Below, one piece after another: positions 26,301-36,930 of a DNA stretch of 64,000 bases. Below the pieces are notes generated by a model. The model was not told the origin of the DNA and ran no database searches. It saw nothing but the letters and a program-made list of their open reading frames with translations. Location: NCBI RefSeq assembly GCF_001949145.1, contig NW_019091632.1, positions 441,726 through 505,725 of the forward strand. The letters are read 5' to 3'. Position 1 is the stretch's first letter. Every line of letters starts with the position of its first letter. The DNA is from Acanthaster planci. Lineage: Eukaryota; Echinodermata; Asteroidea; Valvatida; Acanthasteridae. A program made the position numbers and the translations under genes.

Positions 26301-29300
26301 ATCAGTGGGAACTTGATGCTAATGTCAAGCTGCATGTAGTTAGTTGTAGAGGTTTACGATGGCACCATGCAAGGATATCTCTTTTATGAGTATGTATGGT
26401 TCTAAAAAGAACCGGAGGGTATTCAACATTTTGGGCAGTGTGCTTTGTCTGCCGTGAGGAGACTGCAGCTGGTGGAGCTGCTTACATTGTATCTGGAGGC
26501 AGCGACCAGATCGACTGGAGCCAAGCCAAACTCATCACTTGCACTGAAAACATTTGGCATCCCTTTCTCACACCCCAGTCCAATGCGTCTCCTATACCCT
26601 AGGACGTGTTCCCAGTCTATGGGTCTTTTATACCCTTGGCAACCTTCCCCCACGCTCCCCTCCTTCACATTGACACGCCTCATTGATCTGCTAGCATGCC
26701 ATGTTCTGTTCGAGTGCTTTTGGTTGGATCCCGAGTTAGCGTCCTCTTCACACCTCACTACCTCCAGATACAACATAAGCAGCTTCTCCTTTGGAACCTC
26801 TGCAGTTTGACGAAGGACAGAGCATACTCTCTGAAACAATTAGTCGCCTCCGGTTCTTTTCAGAACCACACATTCGTAAGAGAAATGTCCTTGCATAGTG
26901 CTACCACAAACCTCTACAACTAACTTGCTACCAGTGTTGTAGACGAGACCACTTTTATAAGACCTTCACAAGACCACACAAGACCTCCAGTCTGAATTCG
27001 AGCCACAAGCTATTCAAATGAACTGCCACAAAGGTATTCCTTTGTCATTGTTCCCCTGTTACTTGTGCCTCGTCTTGTGTCTGGTCTTGTGATGGTCTTC
27101 ACTACAACACTGCTTGCTACCTTCACTATGAACAGCTTCAAAGCTCAATGTCAAGCTACTTAACAATCATTTGATTACCTGCAGTTGTGGTCGAAGTTTA
27201 CGTACATTTTAAATAAGAGTTTTCAATTACAGTCATAATATTTTACTTTATATGGCTACCGATATTGTTACCGTTTAGTAAAGCCTTAGAAATTGTTATT
27301 AAATATTTTCAGACCAAGTGTCCATAAATTTTTCACAACTGCAGCTTCTTGAGATAGGATACAGGTTTAAATGAGGTATAGCAGTTGGAAGAGCAAACTT
27401 TCATTTTATTTTTTTCCTCCCTGACATTCTAAATTCTCCATTGTTGTCTCCAGCTGAGCTCAGCCATGGCTGTAGGCAGGACAACAAGCTCTCCCCCCTC
27501 CTCTGTAGACACCCTGTCGGAAGAGGACTGTCGGAAGAAAGAACTAGCCAAAGCGTTGTTTGGAGGACTGCACAAGTCCATGACTACGAGTAGCAAGGTC
27601 AGAGAAAGGAATACCACACCAGATACACTGATGCCTAGCATCTACGGGAAATATGAAGTTTTTTAGTTTGATTCTTACTGCCAAAGTGTCCAGGTTGAAC
27701 TCATGCCCGATTTGGAACTCAGTTTGGAATTTATGCAGCATTCAAGCTTTTCGGAGGCCATCACCAATTTTAAATTTATTTCTGAACACAGTTCCTTTAT
27801 GAGGCCGTTAATGTCTTCACAACTTAATTTCTCTAAATTAAATCTGAGATTTTCAAGGTGAAACCCGATACAAATGTACTTTACTGCATGAACATTTTCC
27901 TTCCATTCCAGAAACCAATGGACAGAAAGCCCCAGTTTGTCTCCACATCAGAAAGATCTTCCAAATCGGCAGCAAAAGACGAAAAGTCATCAAATATTAC
28001 AGATTTGCTTGTTTTATCCGATGTCAACGCCCTTTCCTCGGACAGAAACCTTCCACAAGTGGAACTCTCCAATGTGCAATATCCAGAAGAGAAAAGCAAC
28101 ACCAGGTTGAAGAATCAACCAGAGGAGAAGGAAAACCTTGACACTTTTCTGACGTTGACAGAAGAAAATATCAATGCACAGCTTGTTACCCCTGCCACTG
28201 TAAATTTTAGAGTAACAAATCAAGGAGAGCAGCTGGTAAAAGCAGAACTACCAGGAGAAGACCAAAAGTCATCAGCTGGGAGCATAGAGACATATCAGGG
28301 TGGGCGTCCAGCTATGGCCTTTGGCAGAACTAGTGGACAAGAGCTCAGCATGTATGAAGAGTTCAAGGGAATGGACCTGGACAAAGAATATTCAAATTCA
28401 CAGATTCAAATACAAGAGAGTAATTCCCTTAGTTTACAAGATGAAGGGCCAACAGGTCACCAACTTCCATATGCACCTGACTCTTCTGCAGTCTTTGATA
28501 GTGTGTCTGATATGGACGATGGTCATGGAGAGGAGAAAACGCATCAGTTCTTGAACCTGCAAGGCAAAGATGGCAGAAATCCCATCGACAGTAGTGAAGT
28601 AACGCCTGACACAAGCTCTGCTGATTGTACATTAAGGGATGACTCTAGTTCATCCATTGGAAATTCAGACGTCAACCTGTTAGACACCAGGACATCTCAA
28701 GCCCATCCTTCAGAAACAGCACCACCGTGTTCCCAGCCCAACAAAGAAATATCACTTCTTGACTCCAGTCCAGGGGACGTTTCCCTTCCAAGCCAGCCGG
28801 AACTTCTCCAGAACCGGCTCCCTGCAGACTGGCAGGACTATCCAAGAAGCCGGGACAGAATTAACCTTGGTAGCGATACCCTTCTTGCCGTAACACTGTA
28901 CAAAGTCTGGAAGCCCAGCACATTAGGACTTGTCTTCCACGTCACAAACATCAGTCCAAAAGACTCGATCACCCAGTTGAAGATTAAACTGGATGTCACA
29001 TCAAATTTAAAAGTAAGTCGTGGAAAAACTTTGCCTTTTGCGTACGCATGGTTTGAAAACCTTGAAGTAAATCCTGTGTATTTCTTGTGTGACACTCAAG
29101 TCATTATCCTACACACTGAATTTGTTTTTATTAAATTTTTATCCACACACTATTTCATTTAGCCTCTTCCACTTAGTATTTGGTATAAGATGATTTCCCA
29201 GCCTATTTCGGGGGGCCCAAATGCTTATGAACAGAATAGATTGTTTCAAAGTTAAGCAGGTTTAGACAGAAATAATTCTGAAATTTTAAGAGCAAATTCT

Positions 29301-31709
29301 TGGAAAAGATAGACTCTGTTGCTACCATGCATAAATCTGCATAAATCTCGGCCATGATTGGTCAGAACCAGTGTTGTACGACTCGAGTTCAGGTTTCGGC
29401 CTCGAGTCGGCCTCAAGTCACATTTTTCATGACTTAGATACGACTCAAGTCACATTGGATAATGACTCGGACTTGACCTTGATGACTCGGACTTGAAGTT
29501 GGTGACTCGAGTCATGTATTGTCGTTAAACATATTTACCATATACGCCGTCGAAATTAATTTGTATGCACCTGTGCTATCACTGTTTGCATGCATGAAGC
29601 ATCGTCACGTTGCACATTTTCCACTTCACCCATTTATGTACAGCTAAATATCCACTGATGAGTCAACTAGACGTGTCATATTCCGTATCCACAAACTGTG
29701 CGGCAGCAATCAGACTGCGCTGGGCGCACATTTGTTATTTACATGCGAGTACGGACGTACATATACAGCTTTGATCATGGATGTTCCTCCATGGTTTGAT
29801 ACACTTAGAATAATTGGCTGAACAACTTGATTCATGACTTGTGACTCGTGTCTCAGACTCGAGGTTTGTGACTCGAGACTTGGACTCAGACTTGACATTG
29901 GTGACTCGACTACAACACTGGTCAGAACACCCAGGGGTGGGCCTTAACAGATCCCCCCTTGCCAGTAGAACCGCACAGACATAAATGAAGCTGTTTTGTT
30001 TTCATACATTCATGCAGGTGTCAGATGACCTAGATCACCACCCTCTGTCCACAGACTTGCTCGGCTCGACTAAAACGAGCATTCTAACAGCAGAGCTTGG
30101 CTGCATCTCCCCTGCCCCTAGCATGAGCCTGGGTGGGGAGGTAGCGTACAAGGACCACACCAGGACACACCGCAGGCTGTTCTTTAGCTCACCCATCACC
30201 ATCAGTGATTTGTTAAGGTAGTGACCACGGGCATGAGCAAATGATAGTTATAAATGTTTTCAGTAATATCACCTACTCTATGTGATTTTCCTCTGTATAT
30301 TAGCACTGTTTGATACAAGCAGTACAGGTGTAAGCATCGTGTGTCACAGTGTGACAGGTCTTGGACAGCAATGGAATTGGTTTTAGAAGGTCCACAGCTA
30401 GGAGACTCAGTGATGAAGTTTGCAAATAAAGAAATGAAAACTATGGTTGCTTCCTACTTAAACTACTTGTACGTTATTCCTTCACATTCACTAACTCCAT
30501 TTACTTGTGCTGGAAGGCTAATCCAATGAAATTGTGCAAAAGTGAACTTAACAGGTGCATTAGATTTTCACTTTTCTTAATTTGTTGAATCAAACATAAC
30601 TTAGTTTATCAAATTAACTGACTCCATTTTGAATCCTCGCACTATCAGAACTTCCTATTTTTTCTTTTACTCTCTTCCAACTTTTTGTCATGTTGTTTGC
30701 TTTCAGACCTCTTAAATTACAAACAGCTGAATTTGGTGAGCAGTGGCCAAAGCAGACTTGTGACAGTAAGTTCACTGTGGAGCTGGTGGAGGCTGTCTCC
30801 ATGTCAAAGGTCATGACCTTACTGACCCAGGAGATGAATATTCATCTCGTTGAAATTATAGGTGAGCTTTATTTCTGACCGACTGTCAAGTACTGACTGT
30901 AATTTATGAGGAGAAATTGCCCCGTCTCTAGTTGTTTCCCGATGCTGACAAGTTATTTGCGCAGTTGCCTGCTTTAGAGCTAGATTGATGGTCAGCCAGA
31001 TGATTGGCATTACAAAAATCAATTATTCTCTTGAAAGTACTATAAATATGGACATTACTAATCCATTTGTGGTTCCAGTAAGAAAGTATTAAGTTTACAG
31101 AGATTATGGCTAGGTTGAAAAACAGTGCCAATGTATGGTTTTCCCTTTGCCAACAATTTGCCTGGGGCTTGGAAAAATCAGCAGTGTTGTCATTGTTACA
31201 TTCAAGTCCTCATAAGTCTATTGCAAATTACGTATTCTCAAGGTTCAAACTGTTCAAATGGACGTTGACAAAAAGCATTCCATTGTTACATGTGACCTCA
31301 TTCATGACTTGACTTGTGATGATTTTTTGACTACAATTCAAAATCACGTGTGTAGCAAACAGCCAAACCATTGCATCGCCCAAGGTCCAGATTACCCATG
31401 GAAATGTCAAAGAGAAACATAATCCTTAATACTTCATTCCAGTTTAAATAGGTTCAGCTCTACTTACTTGCTCGGATGAATTTTGTGTCTTGCATTGTGT
31501 ACAATTCAGTCAACGGAAGTTGTTTTCCCTTTGTCATTGGAGCAGGCAACGAGGGTATAGCCTGTGGCACGCTCTTGGGCAGGTCCGTCTGCCTCATACA
31601 CACCAAGCTGCCCTCTGATGGGTCCCTCGAGCTCTGGGTCCGTTCCTCCAGCCGCCTGCTGTCAGAGTCTGTCACCAAGCAGTGCAGGGAAGTCATGAAG
31701 AAGTTATGA
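12912..31709 (+). CDS. AP4E1: AP-4 complex subunit epsilon (AP4E1), 22 exons, complete
   Basis: This is the large epsilon subunit of the AP-4 adaptor complex, which with beta4, mu4 and sigma4 sorts cargo such as ATG9A at the trans-Golgi network. Twenty-two exons join in frame to 1354 codons plus stop; the human protein is about 1137 aa. Identification rests on collinear matches along the whole length: the start MSEVMEKT, EEEKAIQKEL (46-55), HESHEL (120-125), CDRD in exon 5, APWMQIRLLR (265-274), LKYMG, HQMTVIDCLDD, GAAPYKP (627-633), LKLDGVKRVWG (713-723), RPLKL (from 1249), EIIGNEG and WVRSS (1331-1335). The chosen ATG has A at -3 and aligns with the start of the human protein; the frame stays open upstream to 12798, so a longer N-terminus is formally possible. 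A cag at 12898-12900 could be the acceptor of a 5'UTR intron. No promoter was recognised. Confidence 0.96.
14263..14319. repeat. Palindromic repeat in AP4E1 intron 3
   Basis: CCCTAACAGTCCTCG (14266-14280) pairs with CGAGGACTGTTAGGG (14302-14316). The loop contains TTCACCTGTTGGAGGA. The same core occurs inverted at 56096-56155. Confidence 0.7.
16485..16720. mobile_element. Head-to-head tRNA-SINE composite in AP4E1 intron 4
   Basis: Bases 16485-16585 are the antisense of the SINE head: a reversed B box GGACTCGAACCCACG, a reversed A box ACCACTCGACCACCG, then CCGGGGTCGGCTGGCCGG. From about 16586 a sense-strand piece starts, with B box GTTCGAGTCCCACC and the family tail (GCTTGCGAGG...CGCAAGC, CTCTCGGACAAGCACTGAGCA, ACGTTGGGTAAGGGC, ending GTTATATA). 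So two incomplete copies of the same SINE lie in opposite orientation. It is intronic and does not affect the reading frame. Confidence 0.75.
19285..19560 (-). repeat. Dispersed repeat in AP4E1 intron 8
   Basis: On the minus strand this stretch shares a long ordered set of matches with 61690-61870 and the unit next to it: GTGAAAAATGTCGGTAATGC, TGGTCTTTTGTT, CCTTTGTCCGAGTTCGGAGA, CGCATATAAAC and AGGAAGTGGTTAAA. Short frames across it (19238-19667) come from the repeat and are not exons. Confidence 0.65.
20384..20640 (+). other. AP4E1: U12-type AT-AC intron of AP4E1
   Basis: This 257-bp intron starts with ATATCCTT at 20384-20391, the U12 5' splice-site consensus of the AT-AC subtype, and ends in AC at 20639-20640. 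CCTTAAC at 20623-20629 matches the U12 branch-point consensus, with its adenosines 12-13 nt before the intron end. Joining 20383 to 20641 splits codon 435 as CA|A and restores an E-Q-Y-Q-P run that aligns with the human E-K-Y-A-P region, followed by a tryptophan four residues later. No nearby GT-AG pair gives this junction. The minor spliceosome would be needed for its removal; that last step is inference from the motifs. Confidence 0.9.
20641..24181 (+). CDS. AP4E1: AP4E1 exons 11-15 (trunk C-terminal part)
   Basis: Coding exons are 20641-20753, 22093-22196, 22700-22915, 23324-23410 and 24067-24181, residues 435 to 647. They end the helical trunk and include the VLGEF motif (508-512), the conserved length around LTKV, and GAAPYKP (627-633) that marks the trunk-hinge border. 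Exons 11 and 12 join directly (codon split G|AT), so no exon is missing in the 1.3-kb intron between them although the sequence there is less conserved than its neighbours. Confidence 0.93.
24612..29012 (+). CDS. AP4E1: AP4E1 exons 16-19 (hinge)
   Basis: Coding exons are 24612-24798, 25386-25560, 27454-27597 and 27912-29012, residues 647 to 1182. The region is rich in Ser, Asp, Glu, Gln and Pro, as expected for the flexible hinge between trunk and ear. Short conserved islands remain: the Leu-Lys-Leu-x-Gly-Val-Lys stretch (from 713) and a KKELAKALFGGL stretch in exon 18. Exon 19 alone supplies 367 codons and explains most of the extra length relative to human. It ends at the start of the C-terminal ear beta-sandwich (TLYKVWKPSTLGLVFHVTN). 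Confidence 0.93.
26339..26924. mobile_element. Foldback element with long inverted arms, AP4E1 intron 17
   Basis: The ends are exact complements (GTTAGTTGTAGAGGTTT at the left and its complement at the right). The arms continue for about 150-190 bp each with substitutions: GGTTCTAAAAAGAACCGGAGG against the complement of CCTCCGGTTCTTTTCAGAACC, and CTGCTTACATTGTATCTGGAGG against the complement of CCTCCAGATACAACATAAGC. About 200 bp of unique spacer remain. Frames at 26396-26839 on both strands are by-products of the symmetry. The element ends exactly where the target duplication of the next one starts. Confidence 0.75.
26932..27112. mobile_element. hAT-type MITE, 181 bp, with 8-bp target duplication
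   Basis: Terminal inverted repeats CAGTGTTGTAG / CTACAACACTG bound the element. CTTGCTAC is present on both sides (26924-26931 and 27113-27120). CAGTG ends and 8-bp duplications are the hallmark of the hAT superfamily. The interior is rich in AAGACC/GGTCTT repeats and codes for nothing. It lies in AP4E1 intron 17. Confidence 0.88.
29369..29920. mobile_element. hAT-type MITE, 552 bp, with 8-bp target duplication
   Basis: CAGTGTTGTA at the left and TACAACACTG at the right are inverted repeats. GTCAGAAC flanks both sides (29361-29368 and 29921-29928). The subterminal regions are packed with GACTCGAG and GACTCGGACTTGA motifs in both orientations, as subterminal transposase-binding sites often are; that role is inference. 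There is no transposase frame. It lies in AP4E1 intron 19. Confidence 0.9.
30018..31709 (+). CDS. AP4E1: AP4E1 exons 20-22 (C-terminal ear)
   Basis: Coding exons are 30018-30217, 30707-30861 and 31546-31709, the last ending in TGA at 31707-31709. They encode residues 1183-1354, the appendage domain; in human AP-4 the epsilon ear binds the accessory protein tepsin. The order of RPLKL, HLVEIIGNEG, LELWVRSSSR and KQCREVMKKL matches the human C-terminus. Candidate AATAAA signals lie at 33297 and about 33522, so the 3'UTR may be about 1.6-1.8 kb. Confidence 0.93.
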
Positions 31710-31736
31710 CGCAACATGAAGGACAAAAACTCCTTG

Positions 31737-32089
31737 ACCAAAATCTTTTAGTCTTGCCAGAGAGATTTCAACAGCAGCATAAGGACCTTAGCGATGAAGG
31801 AAGTCCCCCTCTTAAACAGCCCCCCTCTTAAACTCTACGCATGCTACTTTGTTCAGACCTGCCTGATATTAATGTTTTTTTTATACTGGCATTAGGAGCA
31901 AACCCTACCCATGTCATATCCAACAAGACACGATACAACATCGAGCTGGGAGGAGTTCCGTGACCAAACGTTGGTAATCTTGCCAAAAGAGATTGTATGC
32001 GATACCAGTGTAACAATTTTCATATGAAGGAATAATTTCCTTTCCCCCTTAAATAGCCGCCCTACCCAAGGCATGCTACCTTGCTTCAG
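31737..32089 (+). repeat. Two-copy direct repeat at the AP4E1 3'UTR
   Basis: 31737-31856 and 31962-32089 share GACCAAA, TCTTGCCA(G/A)A, ATGAAGGAA, CCCCCTCTTAAA/CCCCCTTAAATA, and GCATGCTAC(T/C)TTG(T/C)TTCAG in the same order. The first copy begins 28 bp after the stop codon, so the repeat is probably transcribed. Confidence 0.6.
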
Positions 32090-34130
32090 TCCAATTGGTT
32101 CTTGTTGCTATTTGTACTTGACAAGAGAGCCCTAATTTCAAACACAGAGCAAATGTTTACAGCTTAGATTTCCTCTTTTTTGTCACTGTATTTCCAGAGA
32201 AAATTGGCGTACAGTATATCATATCCTGTTCTAATGTATAAACATTTCAGTCTGTGTTAAAACCCTCTTTTTGCTGTAACCATCACGAACAGTTAGAAAT
32301 TCCGTCCACTTGATTTCCCCCAGTACACGGACACATATGGGTCATTTCACTGGTACCGGTATTGACCAATAGGACAACTGTGTCCCGAATGTGTTTTTGC
32401 ATAGGACGGTTCAATTTATTCAGTTCTTTTCAAGAGGTTTTTTTTTTACTTATACATGTTCCTTTCTCCCACACAAAGGTTAGTGTACAATGTGTGATTA
32501 AAGCCTCATTCAAACTGGTCTGTACGGTAATTGTGTCCTTTAGGCCAAAATGTGTGCATCATGTATTTCAGCAAAATCAGTAGGATAAACAAAATAAGTA
32601 AACACTAGGCAAATATTGACTGCTTTATATGTACACCGAAGGAAATATAAGTAAAACTAGCTTCTTGAGGTTATTCATGGAGCATTCTGCTTTCTCTACT
32701 TGAAAGAAATCTCTTGAGGTGATCCGAGGAGCTTCTGTATTATTTAAACCATGGCTCCATGGATCAAATATTGTTTTCAGAATGGGGCCACGTGATGTCA
32801 TCCTTTTTGAGTGCTGTTGCAACGTTTGTTGTAGAAACTACAAGTGTCACGTGATGTTCTATCGACCAGTCAAGATACAGAAGCTGTGGGTGAGGTGTTA
32901 TAATTCTTCTGGAAGATATATATACCCAGTTGAAATTTCTTCTGATATGAGCACAAGCATATCGGGGCCCTTCATCCCCTCGTGCGTACTGTTTATCTTT
33001 GAGCTCTCACGGACTATTTGTAGTTCAACTCCAAATTAAGTGGCAGTCACACAGTAGACTGTGAGGCCCCCCCCCCAAAAAAGAGGAGTGCTGGAATTTT
33101 AGCCCAGTGTATGCCCAGTTTGACATTTCAACACCTTACTTATCAAGAAAATTAGCAAGAAACAAGAAAACTGAGCATAATTTGCCATTATTATTCAGTT
33201 TCTTTCATTTCTTCCTTGTAATGCCAACTATGTGAGATTTTACCTTTAGTAGGTCCTAGGCATAGAAGTTCTGGCTTTATCTGCCCTGCCCATGTTAAAT
33301 AAATTCATCAACCTGGAATATCAGTTCATGAGTCCACTGGTGTCCTTTCTTTTATGCAATTTTGAATAATCCTTGACTTACCAGTGATCTAGTAACTACA
33401 CTTATCACACATGTTCCAACCTTTTACCATAGCTGCAGTACAAATTGGCATGGCTCAAACAGAATGTGCACATACTCAGATCAGCACATGCAGGTTGATT
33501 ATTATGTGACATTAATCAACCTAATAAACGTGCATCTCATTTTGTGTTCCAAGTTACTTTCAATTCTTGGTTTGCCATGTAAAGGGGTCGTTTGGATCCA
33601 TTTTAATTTTTAGGCTAATTTTAAGTTAATTAACTGAGCAAAATGCAACGGGAAAAGCTGTGTCATCCTGGTCAGAGATATCTATCATATCAATCTTCCT
33701 GCTTTTTGAACATTTTCTTTTTTACAATTTAAGATGTTTCACTATTGCAAATTTTCTTGTTTTTTTTTAAATTCATTAATTTGTAAGTCGGCCTACATGG
33801 CAGTAAACCACAGAGGAACCTTTTTCACAAATCTTTAAAGGGGCAAATTTTCAAGGATTCAAGAAATGAACAGAACAATCCCTATAAAGACTGTCCTCAC
33901 AGCAACAGTGCCCTCATTTGTCCTGAAAAAGATGAAGAATTAAAAATGTTTGAAGTGCACTCTTCAACACAATTTAAAAGGGATGTCGAGTGTTTATTCA
34001 TTTAATTAAGGGGTCAATGTTGCACGAAATATTTATCTCTAAGAAAATATTGCAAGGGCCAGTTAAACAATTCCAGGAAACATGTTTGTTTCATTGGATT
34101 TAAAATCCCGAATAACAGTGGCAAACCAAG

Positions 34131-34356
34131 TTGATTTTTAATCTATTTCAAAAGAGTTCCATATACTTATTTTCCCTTAAGATTTTATTACAGCCGTCAG
34201 AAAATAACAACATGTCCCCAGAAGTGAAATTTAGCAGAGAAAATTGATTTTTGATCTATTTGAAAGGAGTTCCATACACTAATTCTCCCATAAAATGTTA
34301 TTACAGCCAACGGAAAATGATAACGTCCCTAGAAATGAAATTTAGCGGAGAAAATT
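34131..34356 (+). repeat. Tandem duplication, two 112-bp units
   Basis: The unit starts TTGATTTTTAATCTATTT at 34131 and TTGATTTTTGATCTATTT at 34243. Both continue through GAGTTCCATA, TTATTACAGCC, GAAATTTAGC(A/G)GAGAAAATT. The two copies differ by scattered substitutions. Confidence 0.75.
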
Positions 34357-34982
34357 CCGAGGCATGTGCTTAGAAAACATTTAGGCTTTTTCTGACAAGT
34401 CTCATAGGTTTGTGCACAGGAGCGTCAAGTGTTTTCTGTTTCCGAACTCTATCCACTTATTTTTCTCTTTTTGAGTGGGCAGCCAGACAGCTTTCACAAG
34501 GACTTTATTACGGCAAAATTAATGTCCGTTTACGAACTATGAGTCTACAGACTGAAGTGAAGACACTCACCTCCACTCCGGAGAACTCGCCCTTCAAAGC
34601 ACAGTACACTCAAGCCTTGTTGAACCGACAAATCTGGGCCAGCTGGCCTGGCTGCACTTCTGACGCCCTTGACCGTCAGCCTGAAGTTCCCCTGGCCCTG
34701 CAGATACCTCCCCGGGCGGCTGTCGTCACCGAGGTCCAGGCAGGAGACACTCGTTTCCTTCGAGACGTGCAGTCGCCGACCTCATGTTTCCAGCTCCACC
34801 GCTGTAGAGGCATCTGCACTCATCACGCGTCCTGTCGGTTTCCCACCGCCAGGTGTTCAACATTTCTTTATGGTCGTCGGGCCAATGTCATTTCAAAGAA
34901 TGGTTGGATATCTGGCATTCAATGCATACCATCGAACATTTGTTATGTAAATTACACACCTAGCGGCGTGCTTAATATTCTC

Positions 34983-36403
34983 TCCTAGGAGGGTTAGGGT
35001 AATAGATAATAAATTGGGCGTATTTGAACCGTTGCGCATGCGTTTTTCGTAGGACGTTTGGGGGAAATTATCACAAATGGGTACACACATTTACAAAGAT
35101 ACAACAAATTTTTGCACGGTAACTCTGTTATCACGTCCAGACTGACGAGTAAGTTAGGTCCCCATGCATTAAGCTGTGTATTCGCACATGCGCAATAGTA
35201 ATAGTAAACTCAGGCTAGCAGACGATGCATATCGGGGGTGACCCATGTGAGGGATTTGTCCTGCCATTCCCTTGAAGACCTCGTGTGTGTTAATAGCCAA
35301 TAATCTATCAAATGGGGATGTTTAATAGCTTCTGGTAAGAAAGATCTCTGAAAAATAATCAAAGAAGTGGAAAATGTCAATTTTACGACAAAGGATAATT
35401 ATGAAAAATTATCCTTTTTCCCCTAACTGTAGTGTCTAATTTTCACAAAATTGCCGCGTTTACCTTCAAATAACTTTGATGCCTCATGAAAGACCAGTAA
35501 CTCCTATGATAAAGAAAAAGTTTATTAGGCCTACTTCAAGGCAGAAACCCTTTTTTTTTAAATTCACTTCGTTTTTCATTGGGACCCATGTTCTTGTTTT
35601 CACCTTAGGTGCCCAATTTTCACACTTTTGTCGAAATCAATTCAGGTCATCTGTGATACTGCCTGGAAGACTGAAGAATCGTTTTTATCCATCATCTCAT
35701 TTCTTCAAGATTGAGAGCCATTTGTCTCAAATGCGGTTCGTTTTTCATGTGGATTTCACTGAGTTCGACATGTCCGACAGCGGTCAAAAATAAGATGGGG
35801 CATGGCATACACGTACACGCACATCCACCTGCTGTGGATGCGTTTCGGTACGCAAGTTGACTTTTGATGCATTGTACTAAAACGTACTTGTACAACGACG
35901 TCAAACTGCCCGACTAAAAGGCACAAACAACAACTTTCCGTTCTCATTCATACGGTTTCCTTATTGCGTGATGCTTTCTCATTAAGGCGTTTATGATATT
36001 CCTCACTATTCTCAAAGAACAGAAATGTCAGGAAAAAAACGGCAAAACTGAAAAAATCCCTCTTAAATATTGGCTTCACTTCCAACTTTTGACTCTGTAA
36101 CTTTGGAGGTAGGCCCTACGTGAGAAAGACGGGCAAAAATTTGGCAGAAAATGGATTTTTATTGTGTGCAAATAAGTAAAAGGGACTTTGAGTGTTTAAG
36201 TACTAATCAGTATGGAAATGGGGGCAAACAACTATATCTGAGCTTGGTGTTGATCGATTACTTTGGGGGTCTTTTATAGGAAAGTAAATCTCGACGTTTA
36301 CCTTAGCACTTAAGTTTCTGACTAGACTGTCCACTAAATTGATCGAGCGTGCGGAAACAACGCCCGTACTCTTATATGATAGTTATCCCTAACCCTCCTA
36401 GGA
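34983..36403. mobile_element. Possible 1.4-kb TIR element
   Basis: TCCTAGGAGGGTTAGGG at 34983-34999 is inverted at 36387-36403 (CCCTAACCCTCCTAGGA). The immediate neighbourhood on both sides contains a similar AAATTAC...GGCGTGC word (34946-34970 and 36408-36427), which may be part of the element or a flanking duplication. No transposase frame is visible inside. Confidence 0.45.
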
Positions 36404-36454
36404 AAAAAATTACGCTAATGGCGTGCAACCGGTTAACCTTCTCTTGGAGTGGGA

Positions 36455-36930
36455 GGTATATATCGCGATACAATTTCAACAAATATTTAACGCCGGATGA
36501 CTGTCTAACTCCGTGAACCAAATCAACGTCACCGTCTTAATGTTGATTATACATTAAATTTGGGTTGTTAAACTTACTACGTTATTTCGACAATAAATCA
36601 ACATTGGGCACTTTGTGGAAATATAGAAGTTGAAACAACGTTTGCAACCTGCCGTTGGCAAAACATGGAATTTAGGTTGTAAATATCGCGACACAATTTC
36701 AACAATAATTCAACTCTGAATAAATGTCGATATCTGTATGTCGATACAGTGTTGGCTCACCAACGTTGGGTAGATATTGATTTGGGGTCGCTATTTAACC
36801 TTACTTCCATTGTTTAATGAACGTCTTACTGCGACATCAAAAATTTACAAAAGTGACGTTGAGAAAACATTGTATTATGTTATTGAAGTTGAAACAACAG
36901 ATTTCAACCAAACTTCAACGTTGAAATTAC
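36455..36930 (+). repeat. Imperfect direct repeats rich in CAACGTT
   Basis: TATCGCGATACAATTTCAAC (near 36462) recurs as TATCGCGACACAATTTCAAC about 220 bp on. ATCAACATT, CAACGTT and GTTGAAACAAC words occur throughout. No gene was seen. It may be part of an older transposon or a satellite-like array of about two units. Confidence 0.5.

Noticed and set aside
26396-26839. 121- and 138-codon frames on both strands
   Set aside because: They mirror each other because of the foldback arms and lie inside an AP4E1 intron.
27957-28035. DLLVLSD as a clathrin box in the AP-4 hinge
   Set aside because: It does not fit the L-hydrophobic-x-hydrophobic-acid pattern exactly, and AP-4 coats are regarded as clathrin-independent.
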